Below are positions 54,039 to 62,957 of a stretch of 64,000 nt of DNA, one piece after another. This stretch comes from Microvirga lotononidis. GTDB taxonomy: Bacteria; Pseudomonadota; Alphaproteobacteria; Rhizobiales; Beijerinckiaceae. The notes below the pieces were generated by a model. That model ran no database searches, had not been told where the DNA came from, and saw nothing but the letters and a program-made list of their open reading frames with translations. The stretch lies in contig NZ_CP141048.1 in assembly GCF_034627025.1 (NCBI RefSeq), positions 1,314,001-1,378,000 on the forward strand, written 5' to 3'. Both the position numbers and the translations under genes were made by a program. The first letter of the stretch is position 1. Each line of letters starts with the position of its first letter.

Positions 54039-56117
54039 ATGACGGTTTCAGACGCGGCTCTCGCAGGCAATCCCCTTCTCACGCCGTGGAAAACCCCGGT
54101 CGGGCTTCCGCCCTTCGAGGACATCGCGCCGGAGCATTACAAGCCCGCCTTCGACGCGGCGCTGGCCGAGCAGCAGAAGCAGATCGCAGTCATAGCCGAG
54201 AACGCCGAGGAGCCGAGCTTCGCCAACACCATCGAAGCACTGGAGAAAAGCGGTCAGGCGCTGAAGAAGGTCGGCGGCGTGTTCTTCAACCTGGCCGGAT
54301 CGCATACCAACGACGCGATCCAGGCGGTGGAGCGCGAGATGGCGCCGATCCTAGCCAAGCACCGCAACAGCATCTTCATGAACGAGGCGCTCTTTCGGCG
54401 TGTGGCCGCTCTCTACGAAAGGCGCGCTGGCTTAGGTCTCACCCCCGAGCAGGCCCGTGTCCTCGATCGCTATCACACCATTTTCGTGCGCGCCGGCGCG
54501 CAGCTGGCACCGGAGGCGAAGAAGCGTCTCGCCGCCATCACCGAGCGGCTGGCCAGCCTCGGCACGCAGTTTTCGCAGAACGTCCTGGCGGACGAGAAAT
54601 CCTATCAGCTGGTTCTCGACGGCGAGGCGGATCTCGAAGGTCTGCCGTCCTTCCTGCGCGAAGCGGCCGCGCAGGCTGCCGAGGAGCGCGGGCTGCCCGG
54701 CAAGCATGTGATCACCCTCTCCCGATCCAGCATCGAGCCCTTCCTGCAATTCTCCAAGCGTCGCGACCTGCGCGAACAGGCCTTCAAGGCCTGGGCGGCG
54801 CGCGGTGACAACGGCAATGCGACCGACAACAAGGTCATCATCGCCGAGACGGCGGCCCTGCGCGCCGAGCGCGCGAGACTTCTCGGCTACGAGACGTTCG
54901 CCGATTTCAAGCTCGCCGATACCATGGCCAAGACTCCAGACAACGTGCAAAAGCTCCTGAGCGACGTCTGGACGCCGGCGATCGCGCGGGCCAGGGAGGA
55001 GCGGGACGACCTGCAGGCTCAGGCCCAGTCCATCGGCGACAACATCGTCATCGAGCCATGGGACTGGCGCTATTATGCCGATCAGGTCCGCATGGCGCGT
55101 CACAATCTCGATGAGGCGACGATCAAGCCGTACTTCCGGCTCGACCGGATCATCGAGGCCTCGTTCGAGACGGCGAACCGCCTCTTCGGCCTCACCTTCA
55201 AGGAGCTGAAAGACTTCCCGCGCTATCACCCCGATATCCGCGCCTGGGAGGTGGTGGATGCGGACAGCAACCCCGTCGGGACCTTCATCGGCGATTATTT
55301 CGCACGTCCGTCCAAGCGCAGCGGCGCATGGATGAGCGCCTTCCGGTCGCAGGAAAGACTCACCGGCGACGTTCGGCCGATCATCGTCAACGTGATGAAC
55401 TTCGCCAAGGGCGCCGCAGGCGAACCGTCGCTCCTGAGTTTCGACGATGCGCGAACCCTGTTCCACGAGTTCGGCCATGGCCTGCACGGCCTGCTCTCGA
55501 ACGTGACCTATCCGCTGCTTGCGGGCACGGCCGTATCGACGGATTTCGTGGAGTTGCCGTCGCAGCTCTACGAGCATTGGTTGTCGCAGCCGGACATTCT
55601 GCGTCGCTATGCGACCCATTATCGGACCGGTGAGCCGATTCCGGAAGAGTTGCTCGCCCGCCTGATGGCGGCGCGCAATTTCAACCAGGGCTTCGCGACG
55701 GTCGAATACCTGTCCTCCGCCTTCGTCGATCTGGAGCTCCATCGCCAGAGGGATCTGAGCGCTCTCGACGTATCCGCCTTCGAGGCACGGACGCTGGACA
55801 AGCTCGGCATGCCGCGCGAGATCATCATGCGCCACCGCACGCCGCATTTCACGCATGTGTTCTCAGGCGACGGCTACTCGTCGGGCTATTACAGCTATCT
55901 CTGGTCGGAGGTTCTGGACGCCGATGCCTTCACGGCCTTCGAGGAAACGGGCGATGCCTTCGACAGGGATATGGCGGATAAGCTGAAGCGTTTCATCTAT
56001 TCCGCCGGCAACCTGCGCGATCCTGCCGAAGCCTATACGGCCTTCCGCGGGCGCCTGCCCACGGCAGACGCGCTTCTCGCCAAACGTGGCTTGGCGCCTG
56101 TTGTCGAAGATGCGTGA
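54039..56117 (+). CDS. M3-family zinc metallopeptidase (oligopeptidase A / dipeptidyl carboxypeptidase type)
   Basis: A 692-residue cytosolic peptidase. The zinc motif HEFGH is in ARTLFHEFGHGLHGLLSNV at about residue 484, with the downstream Glu about 25 residues later in VELPSQLYEHW, and the substrate-closing tail motif GDGYSSGYYSYLWSEVLDADAF. No signal peptide. The ribosome binding site is CAGGAG. It degrades short peptides. The family includes PrlC (oligopeptidase A) and Dcp, which I cannot separate with certainty here. Placed 3 kb from the dipeptide importer, it could process imported or internal peptides. Confidence 0.93.
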   Translation: MTVSDAALAGNPLLTPWKTPVGLPPFEDIAPEHYKPAFDAALAEQQKQIAVIAENAEEPSFANTIEALEKSGQALKKVGGVFFNLAGSHTNDAIQAVEREMAPILAKHRNSIFMNEALFRRVAALYERRAGLGLTPEQARVLDRYHTIFVRAGAQLAPEAKKRLAAITERLASLGTQFSQNVLADEKSYQLVLDGEADLEGLPSFLREAAAQAAEERGLPGKHVITLSRSSIEPFLQFSKRRDLREQAFKAWAARGDNGNATDNKVIIAETAALRAERARLLGYETFADFKLADTMAKTPDNVQKLLSDVWTPAIARAREERDDLQAQAQSIGDNIVIEPWDWRYYADQVRMARHNLDEATIKPYFRLDRIIEASFETANRLFGLTFKELKDFPRYHPDIRAWEVVDADSNPVGTFIGDYFARPSKRSGAWMSAFRSQERLTGDVRPIIVNVMNFAKGAAGEPSLLSFDDARTLFHEFGHGLHGLLSNVTYPLLAGTAVSTDFVELPSQLYEHWLSQPDILRRYATHYRTGEPIPEELLARLMAARNFNQGFATVEYLSSAFVDLELHRQRDLSALDVSAFEARTLDKLGMPREIIMRHRTPHFTHVFSGDGYSSGYYSYLWSEVLDADAFTAFEETGDAFDRDMADKLKRFIYSAGNLRDPAEAYTAFRGRLPTADALLAKRGLAPVVEDA

Positions 56118-56130
56118 GGAAATCAGACAG

Positions 56131-56150
56131 CGGGCCGCGAAAGCGGCCCG
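56131..56150. other. Perfect GNRA-capped hairpin between convergent genes
   Basis: CGGGCCGC, GAAA, GCGGCCCG: an 8-bp stem with a GAAA loop, 13 bases after the peptidase stop and directly after the stop of the small minus-strand ORF. There is no T-tract on either side, so termination would be inefficient unless Rho-assisted. Confidence 0.55.
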
Positions 56151-56327
56151 TCACGCCGTACCGGTCGCAAGCTCCCTCGACCTCTTGAGCGCGTAGAACC
56201 GAATCTTGACGATTCGCGATGTTTCTTTCGGAGGTGTTTCCGGCGCGGGCATGGGACGCAGGACGCTCTTCAGGAAAGCCGCTCCCTTCGGATCGATCTC
56301 AAGGGCTTTCGCATCGAGCACCGGCAT
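56151..56327 (-). CDS. 58-residue hypothetical protein
   Basis: A short ORF encoding a protein that begins MPVLDAKALEIDPKGAAFLK and ends SRELATGTA, with a basic C-terminal half (VKIRFYALKRSR). An AGGGA lies about nine bases before the ATG on this strand. It fills most of a 296-base gap between the peptidase and the aldose epimerase genes. It has no known domain or membrane segment. The sensible amino-acid make-up and ribosome binding site favour a real gene, but nothing else supports it. Confidence 0.45.
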   Translation of the reverse strand: MPVLDAKALEIDPKGAAFLKSVLRPMPAPETPPKETSRIVKIRFYALKRSRELATGTA

Positions 56328-56413
56328 GGGGTCTGTCCCTTCTTGGTTCGTGTTTCACCGGAAACGCAACGCCTACAAAGAAGAACAGCCTTCATCCGGC
56401 AAAGTTCCCATGG

Positions 56414-57415
56414 TCAGCGGGAGAACCGGAGCTCGCTGACCTGCCGGGAAACCTGCCCGGGCGGCAGGATAGACGATGGAAAGTGGGCATTATTGGGGCT
56501 GTCAGGGAAACGTTGCGGCTCCAGGCACAATCCGCCATGACGCCTGTAGCGGGCGCCCGCTAGGCCTTGGACGGGCATGTCGATCAGATGGCCGTCATAA
56601 AACTGGACGCCGGGTTCCGTCGTCCAAAGCTCCATGGAAAGCCCATTGGCGCGCGACGCCAGTGTCGCCGCATGACGCAGCTTCCCATAGGGCCCACGCA
56701 GGACATAGTTGATATCGTAGAGCGTATGCGCCGGGCCGTGGATCGGCCGCGCCGCCGTGAAGTCGTAGTCGGTGCCGGCCACCGCCGTGATCTCGCCCGT
56801 CGGGATGAGGTCGGGCCGGGTCGGGGTGATGTAATCACCTGCGATCGTCAGCTCGTGCGAGGAGATATCGGGACTGCCGTCGAGGTTGAAATAGCCGTGG
56901 GTGGTGAGGTTCACCGGCGTCGGCTTGTCGGACGTTGCATCAAGCTCGATCCGCAGGCGCGATGACGGCAGGAGCGTATAGGTGCAGGTCGCAACAAGGC
57001 GTCCCGGATAGCCCATGTCGCCGTCCTCCGACACAAGGCTCAAGGTCACGCTGGAGGGCGTATGGTCGAGGACGCTCCAGAGCCGCGAACCGAAGCCCTT
57101 GGCTCCGCCATGAAGCTGGTTTTCGCCCTCGTTGGCATCGAGTTGGTAGGTCGTGCCGTTCAGATTGAAACGCGCCCTTCCAATGCGGTTGCCATAGCGC
57201 CCGACGATCGCGCCGAAGTACGGGGAATGGGCGACGTAGTCCTCGATGGAGTTGAGGCCCAGAACGACCCGCTGGGAACCGCCCGCCACCGGCACGATCA
57301 GGTCCCGCACCACGGCGCCCCAGGTGAGAACCTTCGCCTCCATGCCGTCGGGTCCTTGCAGCGAGACCTGCAGCACATCCTGCCCGTCGAGGGAGCCGAA
57401 ACGTTCGATCGTCAT
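56414..57415 (-). CDS. galM: Aldose 1-epimerase (mutarotase)
   Basis: A 333-residue cytosolic enzyme that interconverts alpha and beta anomers of sugars. Family features are YFGAIVGRYGNRIGRARF, NEGENQLHGGAKGFGSRLW with the catalytic-region His, PVNLTTHGYFNLDG with the second His, and the catalytic Glu region near LCLEPQRFPDSPNNAHFPS. ATG 57415 follows GAGGGGTAGGACGC, which overlaps the end of the SMP-30 gene, so the pair is one operon. Together they would prepare a sugar for, or hydrolyse the product of, a sugar dehydrogenase that is not encoded here. Confidence 0.94.
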   Translation of the reverse strand: MTIERFGSLDGQDVLQVSLQGPDGMEAKVLTWGAVVRDLIVPVAGGSQRVVLGLNSIEDYVAHSPYFGAIVGRYGNRIGRARFNLNGTTYQLDANEGENQLHGGAKGFGSRLWSVLDHTPSSVTLSLVSEDGDMGYPGRLVATCTYTLLPSSRLRIELDATSDKPTPVNLTTHGYFNLDGSPDISSHELTIAGDYITPTRPDLIPTGEITAVAGTDYDFTAARPIHGPAHTLYDINYVLRGPYGKLRHAATLASRANGLSMELWTTEPGVQFYDGHLIDMPVQGLAGARYRRHGGLCLEPQRFPDSPNNAHFPSSILPPGQVSRQVSELRFSR

Positions 57416-57420
57416 GCGTC

Positions 57421-58302
57421 CTACCCCTCGAAGATATGGGCCTTCAGGCCGCGGATGCCGCCGGTCTCGACCTTGAAGAGATGGCCCGCCATCGGGTCGA
57501 TATGGGGATCGTGGCCGATGGCTGCCGTGGTGATGTAGAGCGTGGTGAGATCGGGCCCGCCGAAGGCGCATTTCGTCACCTGGGCCGTGGGAACGGGCAC
57601 GATTCGCTCCACGGACCCATCCGGCGCGAAGCGGGTGATGCGCGAGGCTCCCCAGTGGCAGACCCAGACGTAGCCCTCCGCATCGACCGCCATGCCGTCC
57701 GGGTGAGCCCATCCTTCCGCGAAGCGGACGAAGGGACGCGGCTCGCCGATCCGGCTCCCTTCCGCATCCAGAACGTAGACCGTGCCGTCGATCGTGTCGG
57801 TCGCGTAGAGCCGCCGCCCGTCCGGGCTGAAGGCCGGGCCGTTGGTGACGATGATGCCGGAATGGAACTGGGTCAGCTCCCTGCCGTCCCAGCGCCAGAA
57901 GGCTCCGGAGCCTTCCTTCTCCTCGTCGTCCATGGTGCCGAAATAGACGGCCCCGTCCGGTCCCACATGGCCGTCGTTGATCCGGTTGTTCGGCTTGTCT
58001 TTGTCGGGCGACACGATGGGCTGCACCGCGCCGGTCTTGAGATTGAAGCGGGCGAGGCCCGACTTGAAGCCGGCGATGACCACATCCTCGTCGGGCGTCA
58101 GGGCGATGAAGCCGATCCGTTCCGGCGCATCGACGCGGTAATGCTCCCTCGTGTCCGGGTGATACCGCCAGACGCCCGGGTTCTTGATGTCGACCCAGAA
58201 CAGGGTGTCGGACCGGTGGTCCCAGACGGGCCCCTCGCCTAGGACGCAGGCGCTCGCCACCGCCACATGGGGCGTTTCCGGATGCACGGCTGGATGTGTC
58301 AT
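57421..58302 (-). CDS. SMP-30/gluconolactonase/LRE-family protein
   Basis: A 293-residue six-bladed propeller enzyme. The metal-site residues can be seen in VLGEGPVWDHRSDTLFWVDI (Glu), the NRINDGHVGPDGAVYFGTM block, GIIVTNGPAFSPDGRRLYATDT (Asn) and GWAHPDGMAVDAEGYVWVC (Asp). It probably opens a sugar lactone such as galactono- or arabinono-lactone. The ribosome binding site is GAGGGGAAG. It precedes galM by five bases. Sugar specificity cannot be read. Confidence 0.92.
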   Translation of the reverse strand: MTHPAVHPETPHVAVASACVLGEGPVWDHRSDTLFWVDIKNPGVWRYHPDTREHYRVDAPERIGFIALTPDEDVVIAGFKSGLARFNLKTGAVQPIVSPDKDKPNNRINDGHVGPDGAVYFGTMDDEEKEGSGAFWRWDGRELTQFHSGIIVTNGPAFSPDGRRLYATDTIDGTVYVLDAEGSRIGEPRPFVRFAEGWAHPDGMAVDAEGYVWVCHWGASRITRFAPDGSVERIVPVPTAQVTKCAFGGPDLTTLYITTAAIGHDPHIDPMAGHLFKVETGGIRGLKAHIFEG

Positions 58303-58378
58303 GTGTCTTCCCCTCGGGACAAGGTCTGTGCGCTTCCCCGCTCCTGCCGGTAACTCCGTCTAGGCCGGATGGGTCCCG

Positions 58379-59626
58379 TCACGCCGACGCGCTCCCGGCA
58401 ATTCGATCCGCCAGGGCCACGAGGCTCAGATCGGACCCGGCAGGTCCCATGATCGACAGCCCCAGCGGCGCCCCGGACCGGGAAGCGAGCGGGATCGACA
58501 CCTGGGGCAGGCCCGACAGCACCGACAGGCAGAGCAGGTTGAGGGCGTTGTTGCGGTAATCGTTCAGGGACGCGTCGCTCTCCGCGAGCAGCGGCGCAAT
58601 GTCCGGCATGGACGGCAGGATCAGGACCGCGCCATCGGCCAGAAGCGCGCTGAAGCGCTTGCGGAAGGCCGCCCGGATGACCTGGGCCTCCGCGACCTGG
58701 GCATCTGTCACCGCCTTCGAGAACTCGAACCGGTCGGCCACGCCGGGCCCGAGCGGCGGGTGGTAGCGCTCGATCATGGGTCCGTCGACATTCCAGGCTT
58801 CCCGGCTCTGGATGTAGCGCATGGCCCAATAGAGCGCCGTGAAGCCTTCCGGCGCCACGTCGGCCGGCACGGGCTGTCCCAAGGCGGCTTCCGCCCGGCG
58901 CAGGGCAGGCGCGAGCGCATCCCGCACTTCCCGCTTGAGCAGGCCGAACGCATCCTGCGCCAGCAGCACCCTGGGGCTCTGCGGCAGGGGAGCGCTGTCG
59001 GGGCCGAGCAGGACCTCGCCGACACGCACGAAGGTGGCTCCGTCGCGGGTGAAATATCCACAGGTGTCGAAGGAGGGCGCCAGATCGTGGCAGCCTTCGA
59101 GGCTCACCCGGCCATGGGTCGGCCGGATGCCGAAGAGCCCGCAATGGCTCGCCGGCGCCCGGACGGACCCGCCCGTATCGGTACCGAGGGCGAAATCGCA
59201 CGATCCGTTGGAAACGGCCGCCGCCGAGCCCGAGGACGAGCCGCCCGGAATGCGGTCGGGCGCGCCGCCGTTCACCGGCGTGCCGAAATGGGCGTTCTTG
59301 CCGCTCATGGAGAAGGCGAGCTCGTCGGTGATCGTCTTGCCGACGAGCCGCGCGCCCGCATCCAGGAGCTTCTGGACCGTCGGAGCCGTCCGGGACTTGA
59401 TCCCGGACATGGCCAGCATGTGGGGCGACCCCGCGCTGGTCGGATAGCCCGCCACGTCGAACAGGTCCTTGGCCGCGAAGGTCAGGCCGGAGAGCGGGCC
59501 GCTCGGGGCGTGGGGGACGGGAACGGCCGGGTAAGGCATGAAAGCATGGGCGGGATCGCGGTCGAGGAGCATGGGTCCTGTCGGGGCTCTGAGGAACGAA
59601 GATGGCGAATGTGTCATTGCCTCCAT
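58379..59626 (-). CDS. Amidase (amidase-signature family)
   Basis: A 415-residue hydrolase with the Ser-cisSer-Lys triad visible: Lys in TFAAKDLFDVAGYPT (about residue 53), the Gly/Ser-rich GGSSSGSAAAVSNGS with the cis-Ser (about 128) and the nucleophile Ser in GTDTGGSVRAPASHCGLFG (about 153). The compact size and sequence resemble AMI1/indole-acetamide hydrolase-type amidases, but the substrate is open. ATG 59626 or 59617 are both possible. It is divergent from the Liv-type binding protein, 104 bases away, and lies upstream of the SMP-30 and galM genes on the same strand. Confidence 0.92.
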   Translation of the reverse strand: MEAMTHSPSSFLRAPTGPMLLDRDPAHAFMPYPAVPVPHAPSGPLSGLTFAAKDLFDVAGYPTSAGSPHMLAMSGIKSRTAPTVQKLLDAGARLVGKTITDELAFSMSGKNAHFGTPVNGGAPDRIPGGSSSGSAAAVSNGSCDFALGTDTGGSVRAPASHCGLFGIRPTHGRVSLEGCHDLAPSFDTCGYFTRDGATFVRVGEVLLGPDSAPLPQSPRVLLAQDAFGLLKREVRDALAPALRRAEAALGQPVPADVAPEGFTALYWAMRYIQSREAWNVDGPMIERYHPPLGPGVADRFEFSKAVTDAQVAEAQVIRAAFRKRFSALLADGAVLILPSMPDIAPLLAESDASLNDYRNNALNLLCLSVLSGLPQVSIPLASRSGAPLGLSIMGPAGSDLSLVALADRIAGSASA

Positions 59627-59679
59627 GTTTCAAGCAAGGCAGGAATTCGCCAAGCTCGGCAGTTTGGGCTTTCATCAAA

Positions 59680-59702
59680 CCTGGATTGGCCCTAAATCCA
59701 GG
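59680..59702. promoter_or_regulatory. Perfect dyad between amidase and Liv-type operon
   Basis: CCTGGATT, seven bases, AATCCAGG: 8-bp perfect arms, ending 28 bases before the binding-protein start codon. It could be an operator for the operon or a leader hairpin. Confidence 0.5.
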
Positions 59703-59730
59703 CAGGCTCTCGATTGCTAAGGAACGCGCA

Positions 59731-60936
59731 ATGGCGAAGTTTTCAACGATCCGCTGGCTGGCTCTCGGAGCAGCGCTCGCGCTCGGAGCGCCATCGATTC
59801 AGGCACAGCAGGCTCCGATCAAGCTCGGCGAACTGAATTCCTACGCCCGGCAGGCGGCTTTCACCGTGCCCTATAGGAATGGCTGGCAGCTGGCCCTCGA
59901 CGAGATCAACGCCAAGGGCGGGGTTCTCGGCCGCAAGCTCGAGATCGTCTCCCGCGAGGACGGCGCCACCACGGGCGATGCCACCCGCGTGGCGGACGAG
60001 CTCGTGAGCCGCGAGGGCGTCTCGCTTCTCTTCGGCTCGTTCCTGTCGAATGTCGGCGTGGCCATGGCGGATTTCGCCAACCAGAAGAAGATCGTCTACA
60101 TCGCCGCCGAGCCCCTGACCGATGCCATCACCATGGCGCAGGGCAACCGCTACACCTTCCGCATCCGGCCCAACAACACCATGCAGGTCGGGATGCTGGT
60201 CGATCAGGCCAAGGCTTCGGGCGCGAAGCGCTGGGCCATCGTGGCGCCCAATTACGAATACGGCCAGTCGGCCGCGCAGGCGTTCAAGCGCCTGATCCAG
60301 GAGCGCGTGCCCGGCGCCGAGATCGTCGTCGAGCAGTACCCCGCCCTCGGCAAGATCGAGGCCGGCGCCACGGTGTCGGCCCTGGAACAGGCCAAGCCCG
60401 AGGGCATCTTCAACGTGCTCTTCGGCCCCGACCTCACGCAGTTCGTGCGCGAGGGCAACACCCGTGGCCTCTTCGAGGGCGCGACGGTGCTGTCCCTCCT
60501 CACGGGCGAGCCCGAATGGCTCCTGCCCCTGAAGGACGAGGTGCCTGCGGGCTGGACCGTGACGGGCTATCCCTGGGACCAGATCACCGAGCCCAAGCAC
60601 AAGGCCTTCGTGGACGCCTACCGGGCCAAGTTCAACGACACGCCGCGCCTCGGCTCGCTCCTCGGCTACATGGTCGTCTACATGATCCGCGACACCCTCG
60701 AGCGCGCGGGCTCCGCGGACACGGAAGCCGTCATCAAGGCGCTCGAGGATGCGAAGTTCGACACCGTCATCGGCCCCGTCACCATGCGCGGCATCGACAA
60801 CCAGTCCACCATGGGCGCCTGGGTCGGCCGGCTCGCTCTCAAGGGCTCCACGGGCGGCATGACCGACTGGACCTACAAGGACGGCACGTCGTTCATGCCG
60901 ACCGAGGCCGAGGTGAAGGCGGTGCGGAAGGATTGA
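59731..60936 (+). CDS. Branched-chain amino-acid-type ABC substrate-binding protein
   Basis: A 401-residue periplasmic binder with a signal peptide (LALGAALALGAPSIQAQ). It shows the Leu/Ile/Val-binding (Peripla_BP_6) pattern: PIKLGELNSYARQAAFTVPYRNGWQLALDEINAKGG when followed in pieces, GRKLEIVSREDGATTGDATRVADELVSREGV, and RWAIVAPNYEYGQSAAQAFKRL. ATG 59731 follows AAGGAACGC. It supplies the importer encoded downstream. Such systems take up amino acids, amides or short carboxylates. The divergent amidase hints at amide-derived ligands, but that is a guess. Confidence 0.93.
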   Translation: MAKFSTIRWLALGAALALGAPSIQAQQAPIKLGELNSYARQAAFTVPYRNGWQLALDEINAKGGVLGRKLEIVSREDGATTGDATRVADELVSREGVSLLFGSFLSNVGVAMADFANQKKIVYIAAEPLTDAITMAQGNRYTFRIRPNNTMQVGMLVDQAKASGAKRWAIVAPNYEYGQSAAQAFKRLIQERVPGAEIVVEQYPALGKIEAGATVSALEQAKPEGIFNVLFGPDLTQFVREGNTRGLFEGATVLSLLTGEPEWLLPLKDEVPAGWTVTGYPWDQITEPKHKAFVDAYRAKFNDTPRLGSLLGYMVVYMIRDTLERAGSADTEAVIKALEDAKFDTVIGPVTMRGIDNQSTMGAWVGRLALKGSTGGMTDWTYKDGTSFMPTEAEVKAVRKD

Positions 60937-60953
60937 GCAATTCACCCGACAAT

Positions 60954-61059
60954 CCCCTCCCCCCTTGTGGGGGAGGGCTAGGTAGGGGGGTGCTGGCGCC
61001 TGACCTTCATAGGCTATCGCTCCCCCCTCTCCAACTCTCCCCCACAAGGAGGGAGAGGG
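60954..61059. repeat. Large imperfect inverted repeat after the binding-protein gene
   Basis: A left arm (about 60954-60990, CCCCTCCCCCC-TTGTGGGGGAGGG then GGTAGGGGGG) is nearly the reverse complement of a right arm (about 61022-61059, CCCCCTCTCCAACTC then CCCCACAAGGAGGGAGAGGG), with a roughly 30-base loop. Both arms also carry internal palindromes. This is the form of a dispersed alphaproteobacterial intergenic palindromic element. It lies between the binder gene and the permease gene. Confidence 0.7.
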
Positions 61060-61109
61060 CTTGGCGGCGCATCCGATGAACCGTGTTTAAGGTAAGAGGA
61101 GATAGATCC

Positions 61110-62957
61110 ATGGATCCCTCCTTTCTGGCCGTCCAAGCCCTGAGCGGACTCTCCAGCGCATCGTCGCTGTTCATCACGGCCTGCGGACTGACCATCGTGT
61201 TCGGGGTCACGCGGATCGTGAACTTCGCGCATGGCTCGCTCTACATGATCGGCGCCTATACGGCCGCGACCCTGGTGCCGCGCCTGCTCGAATTCTCCTT
61301 CGGGCCCGTGTCCTTCTGGGCCGGCATCCTGGCCGCGGCGCTGATCGTCGGCCTCATCGGCGTCGTCATCGAAGTGCTGCTCCTGCGCCGCATCTACGGC
61401 GCGCCGGAACTGTTTCAGCTGCTTGCGACCTTCGGGGTCGTGCTGGTGGTGCAGGACCTCGTGGTGCAGGTCTTCGGGCCGGAGGACATTCTCGGCCCCC
61501 GGGCTCCGGGATTGCGTGCGCCCGTCGATATTCTCGGACGGCGCTTTCCGTCCTACGAACTCGTGCTGATCGCGGCCGGGCCCGTCGTTCTGGGGCTCGT
61601 GTGGCTTCTCCTGCGCAGGACCCGCTTCGGCATGCTGGTGCGCGCGGCCACGCAGGACCGCGACATGGTGGCGTCGCTCGGCGTCAATCAGTCAATGCTG
61701 TTCACAGGCACGCTGTTTCTCGGCGCTTTTCTCGCCGGGCTCGGCGGCGCGCTTCAGATCCCGCGCGTGTCGGCCAATACGGGAATGGACCTCTCCATCA
61801 TCGCGGAGGCCTTCGTGGTCACGGTGGTCGGCGGCATGGGGAGCGTGCCCGGCGCGTTCCTCGCAGCCCTCGTCATCGGGCAGCTGCAGGCTTTCGGCAT
61901 CCTGATCTTTCCGAAGAGCACCCTCGTCGTGGTGTTCCTGCTCATGGCCGTGGTGCTGGCGATCAGGCCCTACGGCTTCTTCGGACGCGCCGAGGTCATC
62001 GGCGGGAGCCACGCGGTGGGGATCGCCAGCCACAAGCCCCTGCCCGGCCGGCCGTTCATCCTGCTCGTCGTCATCGCCCTTCTCGCGTGCTTCCCGCTCG
62101 TGGCCGATGCCTATCTGCTCAAGGTCGCGACCGAGATCCTGATCTTCGCGCTGTTCGCCTTCAGCCTGCAGCTTCTCATCGGGGTCGGCGGGCTCGTGAG
62201 CTTCGGCCATGCGGCCTTCTTCGGTCTCGGCGCCTACGGCTCGGCCCTGGCGGTCAAATGGTTCGGAACCCCGATGGAGGCGGCCCTTCCCCTCGGACTT
62301 GCACTCGCGGCCCTGGGGGCGGCACTGATCGGTGCCTTCGTGGTGCGCCTGTCCGGCATTTACCTCGCCATGATGACGCTCGCGGCAGCCCAGATCATCT
62401 ATGCGGTCGCGTTCCAGTGGGTCGACGTGACCGGGGGCGACAACGGGATCGTGGGCGTCTGGCCCGCGACCTGGGCCACCAGCCCTGTCGCCTATTATCT
62501 CCTGACCACGGCTCTCACGCTCGTGGCGGTGCTGCTGCTGAAACGCATCATCGACGCCCCCTTCGGCTATGCCCTGCGCGCGGCCCGCGACTCCGAACCC
62601 CGCGCCGAAGCCATCGGCCTGACGATCCGCCGGCACCGCTGGCTCGCCTTCATCCTATCCGGCGCGGCCGCGGGGCTCGCGGGCGGGCTCTATGCCTTCT
62701 CCCGCGGCTCGGTCGATCCGAGCCTGCTCGGGATCTCCACCTCCGTCGACGCGCTCACCATGCTGCTCCTCGGCGGCATCCAGACGGTGACGGGCCCGCT
62801 CGTGGGCGCCGCCGCCCTGCACTTCCTGCGCGACTTCGTGATGCCGCTTACGGCGCATTGGCGCCTGTTGCTGGGCCTCGTCATCATCGCCATGGTGCTG
62901 ATCTTCCCGCGCGGCCTCGCCGGCACGATCCAACATTGGCGCGAGGAACGGGCATGA
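61110..62957 (+). CDS. Fused LivH-LivM branched-chain amino-acid-type permease
   Basis: A 615-residue membrane protein in which two normally separate permeases are joined. The LivH half (about residues 1-290) has GLTIVFGVTRIVNFAHGSLYMIGAY and VVTVVGGMGSVPGAFLAALVIG. The LivM half (about 320-605) has GVGGLVSFGHAAFFGLGAYGSA, RDSEPRAEAIGLTIRRHRWLAF and LLLGGIQTVTGPLVGAAAL. The joint is the stretch around RAEVIGGSHAVGIASHKPLPGRP. AGAGGAG precedes ATG 61110. It overlaps the next gene by four bases. Fusion fixes a 1:1 ratio of the two halves. Confidence 0.94.
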   Translation: MDPSFLAVQALSGLSSASSLFITACGLTIVFGVTRIVNFAHGSLYMIGAYTAATLVPRLLEFSFGPVSFWAGILAAALIVGLIGVVIEVLLLRRIYGAPELFQLLATFGVVLVVQDLVVQVFGPEDILGPRAPGLRAPVDILGRRFPSYELVLIAAGPVVLGLVWLLLRRTRFGMLVRAATQDRDMVASLGVNQSMLFTGTLFLGAFLAGLGGALQIPRVSANTGMDLSIIAEAFVVTVVGGMGSVPGAFLAALVIGQLQAFGILIFPKSTLVVVFLLMAVVLAIRPYGFFGRAEVIGGSHAVGIASHKPLPGRPFILLVVIALLACFPLVADAYLLKVATEILIFALFAFSLQLLIGVGGLVSFGHAAFFGLGAYGSALAVKWFGTPMEAALPLGLALAALGAALIGAFVVRLSGIYLAMMTLAAAQIIYAVAFQWVDVTGGDNGIVGVWPATWATSPVAYYLLTTALTLVAVLLLKRIIDAPFGYALRAARDSEPRAEAIGLTIRRHRWLAFILSGAAAGLAGGLYAFSRGSVDPSLLGISTSVDALTMLLLGGIQTVTGPLVGAAALHFLRDFVMPLTAHWRLLLGLVIIAMVLIFPRGLAGTIQHWREERA

